The notes beneath the pieces are model-generated. The model was not told the DNA's origin, ran no database searches, and was given only the letters and a program-made list of their open reading frames with translations. This document shows, piece by piece, positions 1 through 4,764 of a stretch of DNA of 6,491 bases (its first letter is position 1; each line of letters starts with the position of its first letter). The translations under genes were made by a program, and so were the position numbers. This stretch comes from Thermoproteota archaeon (lineage in GTDB: Archaea; Thermoproteota; Thermoprotei_A; Sulfolobales; Pyrodictiaceae), in assembly GCA_013153105.1 (NCBI GenBank), contig JAADFC010000015.1, positions 1 through 6,491 of the forward strand, written 5' to 3'.

Positions 1-1246
1 TAGGCTTCCCCACCGTGTCGAGCCGGACGTCGTCGTCGGGGTGTACAACCGCTATGCCCGCTACCTCGGTCTGGCCGTAGATCTGCTTGAGGTTGACGCC
101 GAGCGCGTGGAAGTAGAGTATGTAGTCCGGGCCGAGGAAGGCGCCGCCGGTGTAGGCGCGGCGCACCCGCTTGAGCCCGGTCTTGTCGAGTATCCCCCGG
201 AGGGCGAGCCAGTAGGCGAGGAGCCACGCCAGCCTGTAGGGGAGCGGAGGGCTCCTCCTGCCCGGTCGGAGCCTCTCCCGGGCCGCCGCGTAGCCTATCC
301 TCATCGCCAACCTGTAGGCGAGCCTCTTCAGCGGGTCGCTGTCCTCCATCCGCGCCATCACGTCCTTCGCTATGCGCTCCCAGACGCGGGGCGGGGCGAA
401 GAGGAAGTGTGGAGCTATCTCGCGGAAGTCCCTCCAGAGCGTCTCCATGCTCTCGGGGAAGTTCACCCTGAACCCTGCCATGAAGTGGAGTGCTATGCTC
501 ATCATCTGCTCTCCCACCCAGGCCGGCGGGAGGAATGATACGTACTCCCAGCCGGGCTCCACGGGGTCTAGCTTGTTTAGCTGATATGCCATGGCTAGCA
601 GGTTCCTGTGGCTCAGCATTGCCAGCTTGGGCTTACCCGTGGTGCCGCTCGTTGTGAAGAGGCCCGCCACCATCTCGGGGTCGAGCTCGGAGACGAGCTT
701 CTCGTAGAGCCCCGGGCTGCGCTGCTCGAGCCTCCTGCCCATGCGGAGCAGGTCGCCGAAGGTTATCACGAGGTCGCCCAGCTTGTCCCGGTACATGTGG
801 AGGCCCTTCGCCTCGTCGACAATTATCTTCTCAACCTCCGTGTTGTCGATTACCTCGAGCACCTTGTCAAGCTGCTCTTGCCCCTCGACCAGCACTATCC
901 TGGCGCCGCTGAGGCGTAGCACGTGCTCTACCTCGTCGCTGAGACTGTCACGGTATATCCCGACGGTGGCCGCGCCCAGGCTCTGGGCGCCCACCTCATA
1001 GACGGGCCACGCCGGCCGGTTGCCCATTATGAACGCGGCCTTGTCCTCGGCCCCTATGCCCAGCTCGTGGAGCCCCAGGGCTGCCCAGCGGACGAGCTGG
1101 TAGTACTCGGCCCAGGTGAACCTCCTCCAGACCCCGTAGCGCTTCCAGCGGAACGCCGTCTCGCCCGGCTGCTCCCGGGCCCTTCTCTGGAGGAGCCATG
1201 GGAACGTCGAGTAGTAGGGCTTCCCGTCCACCTGCCGGGAGTCCAA
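1..1246 (-). CDS. AMP-forming acyl-CoA synthetase, FadD15-like (3' end cut by window edge)
   Basis: Activates a carboxylic acid, probably a medium- or long-chain fatty acid, to its acyl-CoA through an acyl-AMP intermediate; expected in the cytoplasm or on the membrane face. About 415 codons read from 1246 to the left edge with no stop. The protein opens DSRQVDGKPYYSTFPWLL, typical of the long-chain family. The phosphate-binding loop TTSGTTGKPK lies at residues 198-207 and is intact. TGGAFLGPD and YGQTE (390-394) follow; YGQTE binds adenine. The TGD, hinge and catalytic-Lys motifs lie beyond the window. The start is TTG at 1246, 3 nt after the stop of the ABC gene, with GGGGGGTGA (1258-1250) as ribosome-binding site; GTG at 1231 is possible but too far from that site. 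The gene shares its reading frame with the upstream gene and is surely cotranscribed with it. Family assignment is firm; the chain length of the substrate is inferred. Confidence 0.93.
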   Translation of the reverse strand, partial: MDSRQVDGKPYYSTFPWLLQRRAREQPGETAFRWKRYGVWRRFTWAEYYQLVRWAALGLHELGIGAEDKAAFIMGNRPAWPVYEVGAQSLGAATVGIYRDSLSDEVEHVLRLSGARIVLVEGQEQLDKVLEVIDNTEVEKIIVDEAKGLHMYRDKLGDLVITFGDLLRMGRRLEQRSPGLYEKLVSELDPEMVAGLFTTSGTTGKPKLAMLSHRNLLAMAYQLNKLDPVEPGWEYVSFLPPAWVGEQMMSIALHFMAGFRVNFPESMETLWRDFREIAPHFLFAPPRVWERIAKDVMARMEDSDPLKRLAYRLAMRIGYAAARERLRPGRRSPPLPYRLAWLLAYWLALRGILDKTGLKRVRRAYTGGAFLGPDYILYFHALGVNLKQIYGQTEVAGIAVVHPDDDVRLDTVGKP

Positions 1247-1249
1247 GGC

Positions 1250-1258
1250 TCACCCCCC
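1250..1258 (-). promoter_or_regulatory. Ribosome-binding site for the FadD15-like ligase, containing the livG stop
   Basis: Minus strand GGGGGGTGA, whose TGA is the livG stop codon, lies 3 nt before TTG 1246. It is the main reason for choosing that start. Confidence 0.6.
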
Positions 1259-2149
1259 TATGTAGGCCTCCACCACCTTCGGGTTGTGGGCCACCTCCTC
1301 GGGGCGGCCCTCAGCTATCACGCGGCCGGAGTCCATGACTACGACCCAGTCGCAGAGGTCCATCACAACCTCGAGGTCGTGCTCGACTAGCACGAAGGAG
1401 ACGCCGCGTGTCTCGTTGACCTCGACTATGGCCCGTGCTAGGTCCTCCTTCTCCTCCCTGCTCAGCCCCGCCATGGGCTCGTCCATGAGCACCGCCTTAG
1501 GGCTCTGCGCTAGCGCCCTGGCGAGGTCAACCCTCTTCTGCACGCCCGGCGGGAGTCCCTCCACAATACGCTCACGGTACTCGTGGAGCTCGAGGAGGTC
1601 TATCATCCGCTCCGCCACCTCGCGGGCCCACTCCTCCCAGCGTCTCACCCTCCCGAGCCAGAGCGCGGCCTCGACCAGGCTGTAGCGTCTCCACGGCTCC
1701 AGCCCCGCCATTATGTTCTCCACGACTGTCATGTGCTTGAACAGCTCGCTGTGCTGGAACGTCCTCGCGAGACCCAGCCTCGCCCTCTCGTGGGGAGGCA
1801 GACCCGTTATGTCTCGGCCCATGAATACGACGCGGCCCCTCTTGGGCTTGTAGAAGCCGCTCACAACGTTGAGGAGGCTCGTCTTCCCCGCGCCGTTGGG
1901 GCCTATCACAGCTATTATCTCGCCCGGCCTCAGCCTGAACCCCGCGCCGTCCACCGCCACTATGCCGCCGAACTCCACCCTCACATCCTCGACTACGAGG
2001 ATGTACTCGGCCTCGCCCCTGGGCTTCTCCCGGTACGTGCTGGACTCCTCCCAGAGGCCCAGGTGCCGCTCCGCCTCAGCAGCCGGCGCCGGGGTGGAGA
2101 AGGCGCACACCCAACGCACCCAACGTGGCCCCTCCTGTGTCCCACTCAT
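1250..2149 (-). CDS. livG: Branched-chain amino-acid type ABC transporter ATP-binding protein (LivG-like)
   Basis: ATPase of an ABC importer of the branched-chain amino-acid (HAAT) family, acting on the cytoplasmic side of two LivH/LivM permeases not in this window. In the 299-aa reading: Walker A GPNGAGKT (83-90), Q-loop Gln132 in LARTFQH, signature LPPGVQKRV (199-207, a variant of LSGGQ), Walker B AVLMDEP (219-225, catalytic Glu224) and switch His257 in VEHD. The C-terminus EGRPEEVAHNPKVVEAYIGG is characteristic of LivG/LivF. The first ~48 residues precede the usual start of the fold (VVEDVRVEFGG) and are poorly supported. GTG at 2119, preceded at 9 nt by AGGAGGGG (2136-2129), is an alternative start that would remove 10 residues; ATG 2149 may be read from an almost leaderless mRNA. 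It leads the leftward operon with the acyl-CoA synthetase. The true substrate is unknown; pairing with an acyl-CoA ligase leaves open a carboxylic acid instead of an amino acid. Confidence 0.92.
   Translation of the reverse strand: MSGTQEGPRWVRWVCAFSTPAPAAEAERHLGLWEESSTYREKPRGEAEYILVVEDVRVEFGGIVAVDGAGFRLRPGEIIAVIGPNGAGKTSLLNVVSGFYKPKRGRVVFMGRDITGLPPHERARLGLARTFQHSELFKHMTVVENIMAGLEPWRRYSLVEAALWLGRVRRWEEWAREVAERMIDLLELHEYRERIVEGLPPGVQKRVDLARALAQSPKAVLMDEPMAGLSREEKEDLARAIVEVNETRGVSFVLVEHDLEVVMDLCDWVVVMDSGRVIAEGRPEEVAHNPKVVEAYIGG
2108..2125. repeat. Tandem 9-bp duplication CACCCAACG x2 in the 5' end of livG
   Basis: Two perfect adjacent copies (2108-2116 and 2117-2125) encode RWVRWV (residues 9-14) on the minus strand and place GTG codons at 2119 and 2110, both candidate starts. 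This is probably a small slippage duplication, and it adds to the doubt about the true start of livG. Confidence 0.75.
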
Positions 2150-2152
2150 AAA

Positions 2153-2183
2153 CCCTTATATCCGCACATCTGTAGGTTTAAAC
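2153..2183 (-). promoter_or_regulatory. TATA-like promoter elements of the leftward livG-ligase operon
   Basis: On the minus strand two A+T-rich boxes stand out from a GC-rich background: GTTTAAAC (2183-2176) and GATATAAG (2162-2155). Archaeal TATA boxes centre about 26 bp before the transcription start. The first box would start RNA near 2153, giving an almost leaderless mRNA for ATG 2149. The second would start RNA near 2132, close to the Shine-Dalgarno site for GTG 2119. Which is used cannot be decided by reading. The spacing rule is established knowledge; the assignment is inference. Confidence 0.55.
2155..2183 (+). promoter_or_regulatory. Candidate TATA elements of the rightward synthetase-por operon
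   Basis: The same A+T-rich patches read on the plus strand as CTTATATC (2155-2162) and the self-complementary GTTTAAAC (2176-2183). Start sites would fall near 2185 or 2206, giving a leader of roughly 40-60 nt before GTG 2246. Because GTTTAAAC is palindromic and shared, the two divergent operons may compete for, or be jointly controlled at, this spot. Position and composition are seen; promoter activity is inferred. Confidence 0.45.
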
Positions 2184-2230
2184 GCCTGTTGAAAAGGGGT
2201 GCGGGGTGAGCTAAACAGCCCCCACCCGGC

Positions 2231-2259
2231 CCCGCGGAGGGCGCGGTGCCGCGGGTTTT
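2231..2259 (+). promoter_or_regulatory. GC-rich hairpin plus TTTT around the synthetase start (possible attenuator or start-gating structure)
   Basis: CCCGCGG (2231-2237) and CCGCGGG (2249-2255) form a perfect 7-bp stem with an 11-nt loop, followed at once by TTTT (2256-2259). The loop and stem contain the GGAGGG site (2236-2241) and end at the GTG start (2246-2248). If translation instead begins at ATG 2288, the whole element lies in the 5' leader. A 7-bp GC stem can arise by chance in such GC-rich DNA, so function is speculative. Confidence 0.3.
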
Positions 2260-3754
2260 GCCCAGGGGCTGCGGGTACCCGGAGTCTATGGTGGAGGCGC
2301 TCCTCTGCCACGCCGCCCAGGCGCCGGAGGCTGTGGCGGTCGAGGACACCGAGGGGAGGCGGCTCACCTACAGCGGGCTGCTGCGCGCCGCCCAGGCTGC
2401 CGCGGGGTTGCTCGCCGAGAGGTTCAACGTCTCCGCAGGCGACGTGGTCGCGGTAGCCCCTATAAACACTGTGGACGCCGCCGTGGCGCTCTACGGCGTG
2501 TGGATGGCTGGGGCGGCCGCGGCTGTGGTGGACCCCCTCAGCCACAGCATGGACCTGGACATGCAGCTCGAGCAGCTGCGGGGGAGGCTCAGGCTGTTCA
2601 TAACCCACGAGGGGCTCGGCGAGGCCCACTGCAGCGTCGCCCGCCGCCACGGGGCGGGTTGCGTGGAGGCCGAGCGGCTCGCCGGGGAGGCGGCGGGGAG
2701 GGGGGCCTGGGAGGGCTACCACCGCCCGAGGGGCTGGATGGACTCGATAATCTACTTCTACGCGGGGATAGCGGGGAGGACCCTCCCCGTGGTACACAGC
2801 CACGGCGGGGTGGCGGCCTCCGCCCACACCGTGGCTGAGCACTACGGCCTCGACGGGGGCGACGCTGTGTTCGTCTCGGCGCCGGTGAGCCACGCGCTGG
2901 GGCTGCAGGTCTCGATGCTCGCCGCCCTCTACGCGGGGGGCCGCGCGGTGCTCTACACGAAGAGGGGCCGCCTCGACCCCAGGGACGCCGCGGAGAAGCT
3001 GGCCTCCAGCGGGGCCGCGATGGTGCTCGGCGCGCCCGGGTTCTACCAGGCCCTGCTAGGCGCCGGCTACAAGGGGCACCGGGGGCTCCGCTACGCTGTC
3101 TCCGCCGGCGCGCCGCTTCCGGTTGAGACGCAGCGCTCCTGGCTCGAGGCGACGGGGGTGGAGCTGCTCCAGCTCTACGGCATGACCGAGGCCGCGCCGC
3201 TCACCGCGACGCTGCCCGGCGACAACCCGCCGGGGAGCATTGGGAGGCCGATGCCAGGCGTGGAGGCGAGGCTGGTCGACCCCGAGGACCCGGGGAGGCC
3301 GGCCGAGGGCGGGGTGGGCGAGCTGCTCGCCAGGGGCCCCATGGTGATGAGGGGCTATGGGGACCCAGAGGAGACGCGGAGGGCCCTGCTCCCCGGCGGC
3401 TGGCTGCGGACCGGCGATATACTGGCGGTAGACGGGGAGGGCCGCTTCTACTTCCGCGGTGTCAGGAAGAGGATGCTCAAGTACAAGGGGTACCCGATAT
3501 TCCCCAGGGACCTGGAGGCGATACTGGAGAGGCACCCGGCCGTGGCGAGGGCGGTGGTGGAGGGCGAGCCCGCGGGGGAGCTGGGGCAGGTGCCTGTTGC
3601 GAGGGTGTGGCTGAAGCCTGGTGCGAGGGCGAGCGAGCGGGAGCTGCTGGAGTGGGTGAACAGTAGGGTGGCGGGCTACAAGCAGGTGAGGAGGCTTGTG
3701 ATAGAGGGTGAGGCGGAAGCTACCAACGGTGGTCGCGGGGTGGGAGAGCGATAA
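2246..3754 (+). CDS. Divergent AMP-forming acyl-CoA synthetase homologue with altered active-site motifs
   Basis: Member of the adenylate-forming (ANL) superfamily, 502 aa, a normal length. Retained motifs: VSAGAPLP, YGMTE (311-315), GELLARGPMVMRGY, LRTGD (387-391, ribose-binding Asp391) and KYKGYPIFPRDLE (from 412), so the fold and the adenine and ribose sites look intact. The phosphate-binding loop, normally TSGTTGKPKG, reads YAGIAGRTLP (172-181), losing both Thr and the Lys. The hinge region usually reading DRKKD is GVRKR (405-409). At the C-terminus, YKQVRRLV aligns without gaps to the A10 region, and Arg497 stands where the catalytic Lys is expected; the protein ends five residues later. 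Adenylation may therefore be lost or changed. It lies 51 nt before porG and probably shares its operon. Start: GTG 2246 has GGAGGG 4 nt upstream; ATG 2288 (MVEALLCHAAQAPEAVAV) would give a more family-like N-terminus. Substrate unknown. Confidence 0.88.
   Translation: MPRVLPRGCGYPESMVEALLCHAAQAPEAVAVEDTEGRRLTYSGLLRAAQAAAGLLAERFNVSAGDVVAVAPINTVDAAVALYGVWMAGAAAAVVDPLSHSMDLDMQLEQLRGRLRLFITHEGLGEAHCSVARRHGAGCVEAERLAGEAAGRGAWEGYHRPRGWMDSIIYFYAGIAGRTLPVVHSHGGVAASAHTVAEHYGLDGGDAVFVSAPVSHALGLQVSMLAALYAGGRAVLYTKRGRLDPRDAAEKLASSGAAMVLGAPGFYQALLGAGYKGHRGLRYAVSAGAPLPVETQRSWLEATGVELLQLYGMTEAAPLTATLPGDNPPGSIGRPMPGVEARLVDPEDPGRPAEGGVGELLARGPMVMRGYGDPEETRRALLPGGWLRTGDILAVDGEGRFYFRGVRKRMLKYKGYPIFPRDLEAILERHPAVARAVVEGEPAGELGQVPVARVWLKPGARASERELLEWVNSRVAGYKQVRRLVIEGEAEATNGGRGVGER
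2272..2281. repeat. 10-bp perfect palindrome CGGGTACCCG
   Basis: A perfect 10-bp palindrome lies just before the alternative ATG 2288 of the second synthetase, 16 bp downstream of the hairpin. It could be an operator half-site or simply GC-rich coding sequence, depending on which start is real. Only the symmetry is seen; a binding role is conjecture. Confidence 0.3.
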
Positions 3755-3757
3755 AGG
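3750..3757 (+). promoter_or_regulatory. Weak TATA-like box GATAAAGG before porG
   Basis: GATAAAGG overlaps the TAA stop of the second synthetase (3752-3754). A start site about 26 bp downstream (near 3780) would give porG a leader of about 26 nt containing GGGGTG (3790-3795). This could let the por genes be expressed apart from the synthetase. It is one short A+T-rich word in GC-rich DNA and is weak evidence. Confidence 0.25.
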
Positions 3758-3805
3758 CCCCCGAGGCGCCGTGGTAGAGGGTAGGCTGCGGGGTGCCACC
3801 ACTCC

Positions 3806-4423
3806 TTGGAGCCGGGCGGCTTCCTCGAGGCCCTCCAGCGCGCGGTGGAGCTGCGCTTCCACGGCAGGGGCGGCCAGGGCGCGGTGACCGCTGCGACGCT
3901 GCTGGTCAGGGCGGCCATGATCGAGGGGAAGTGGGGCCAGTCGATACCCAGCTTCGGCGCCGAGCGCAGGGGCGCCCACGTGCTCGCGTTCGCTAGGATA
4001 GCCGGGAGGCCGGTACCGGTCCACAGCATGGTCCGGCGGCCCCACGTGGTGGTGGTGCTGGACCCCTCGCTCGTCTACGTGGAGTCTGAGCGGGCGAAGG
4101 TGGTTAGGGGCATCCGCCCCGGCGGCGTTATAGTGGCGAACGTCCCCAAGCCCCCTAGGCTCGAGGCGGGGGCGAGGCTCTACACCGTCAACGCCACCAG
4201 GATAGCGGAGGAGCTGGGGCTCGTGGTGGCCGGCTGGCCGGTGGTCAACACTGCTATGCTCGGCGCGCTCGCCAAGGCTACGGGGGTGGTGTCGATAGAC
4301 TCTGTGGTGGAGGCGATACTCGGCTACTGGAGGGGCAGGGTCGCCGAGCTGAACGCGGAGGCCGCCAGGAGGGCCTACCGGGAGACTAGGGAGGCGATTG
4401 TGGAGAGGGTGGCTGCGAGGTGA
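3806..4423 (+). CDS. porG: 2-oxoacid:ferredoxin oxidoreductase, gamma subunit
   Basis: Gamma subunit of the four-subunit pyruvate/2-oxoisovalerate:ferredoxin oxidoreductase, corresponding to domain III of one-chain enzymes and contributing to CoA binding and assembly. 205 aa. The family signature RFHGRGGQGAVTAA sits at residues 17-30 and SIPSFGAERRGAHVLAFARI at 46-65; both are strongly conserved in PorG/VorG/KorC proteins. VVLDPSLV and the late NTAMLGALA segment also fit. Start: TTG 3806 has GGGGTG (3790-3795) 10 nt upstream; GTG 3845 would give MELRFHGRGGQG, nearer the usual N-terminus of the family but without a visible ribosome-binding site, so the first 13 residues are uncertain. It opens the porGDAB block and overlaps porD by 4 nt (GTGA) if porD starts at 4420. 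Substrate specificity cannot be read from this subunit. Confidence 0.94.
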   Translation: MEPGGFLEALQRAVELRFHGRGGQGAVTAATLLVRAAMIEGKWGQSIPSFGAERRGAHVLAFARIAGRPVPVHSMVRRPHVVVVLDPSLVYVESERAKVVRGIRPGGVIVANVPKPPRLEAGARLYTVNATRIAEELGLVVAGWPVVNTAMLGALAKATGVVSIDSVVEAILGYWRGRVAELNAEAARRAYRETREAIVERVAAR

Positions 4424-4755
4424 GCGGCGTGGAGGCCGCGAGGAGGGGGCTGGTCGCGAGGATAGACCCGGCGGGGCACCCGCTACCCCTCTCCGAGGCC
4501 GCCCCCGGCTCGGCGGGCCGCACCGGGTTCTGGCGCACACACCGGCCGGTGCTCGAGCCCGCGAGGTGCGTGGGCTGCTACCTCTGCTGGCTCTACTGCC
4601 CCGAGGACGTGATAGAGATGGCCGAGGGGGCGGGGCCGAGGGGGCAGGCGGTGCCGGTGATAGACTATGAGTACTGCAAGGGCTGCGGGGTCTGTGTCGA
4701 CGTCTGCCCCACTCGCGCCCTGAAGCTCGTGGAGGAGCCGATTGGGGAGGGGTGA
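4420..4755 (+). CDS. porD: 2-oxoacid:ferredoxin oxidoreductase, delta subunit (2[4Fe-4S] ferredoxin type)
   Basis: Small iron-sulfur subunit that passes electrons from the thiamine-pyrophosphate site to external ferredoxin. 111 aa with two four-Cys motifs: C50, C53, C56, C60-Pro and C86, C89, C92, C96-Pro, each CxxCxxCxxxCP and ligating a [4Fe-4S] cluster. The ~20 residues after PVLEPARCVGCYLCW and the DYEYCKGCGVC segment are typical of archaeal PorD. The start is ambiguous: GTG 4420 overlaps the porG stop as GTGA, with GGAGAGGGTGG (4402-4412) upstream. GTG 4429, three codons later, has a textbook GAGGTGA (4417-4423) at 5 nt and matches the junction style of the neighbouring genes, so the protein may be 108 aa. 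It is translationally coupled to porG in either case. Confidence 0.95.
   Translation: MSGVEAARRGLVARIDPAGHPLPLSEAAPGSAGRTGFWRTHRPVLEPARCVGCYLCWLYCPEDVIEMAEGAGPRGQAVPVIDYEYCKGCGVCVDVCPTRALKLVEEPIGEG
4746..4755 (+). promoter_or_regulatory. Ribosome-binding site for porA, containing the porD stop
   Basis: GGAGGGGTGA, complementary to the archaeal 16S rRNA 3' end apart from an inserted or replaced base, includes the porD TGA and stands 9 nt before TTG 4765. It favours TTG 4765 over ATG 4777, which has no clear site at a suitable distance. Confidence 0.65.
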
Positions 4756-4764
4756 GCCTCAGGG

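Noticed and set aside
996..1253. 85-codon minus-strand frame starting GTG 1253 and overlapping the livG stop
   Set aside because: It is out of frame with the ligase, whose frame shows clear acyl-CoA synthetase motifs across the same bases; the product has no family-like features.
41..1390. Several long plus-strand open frames opposite the ligase and livG
   Set aside because: They are antisense shadows of codon-biased GC-rich genes; their translations are Pro/Arg/His-rich without motifs, while the minus strand carries TSGTTGKPK, YGQTE and the ABC motifs.
2199..2456. Possible 85-codon leader peptide or small gene starting GTG 2199
   Set aside because: It runs deep into the synthetase in another frame and is Arg/Pro/Ser-rich; the GGGGTG before it has no convincing spacing.
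3703..3790. A frameshift hiding a normal PRTxxGK catalytic motif at the end of the second synthetase
   Set aside because: Neither other frame yields a GK motif or a plausible C-terminal tail, and the ungapped fit of YKQVRR to the A10 region supports the frame as read.
3056..4540. A 494-codon minus-strand open frame opposite the synthetase, porG and porD
   Set aside because: It spans three real genes on the other strand and has a low-complexity Arg/Pro/His composition; it is a shadow.
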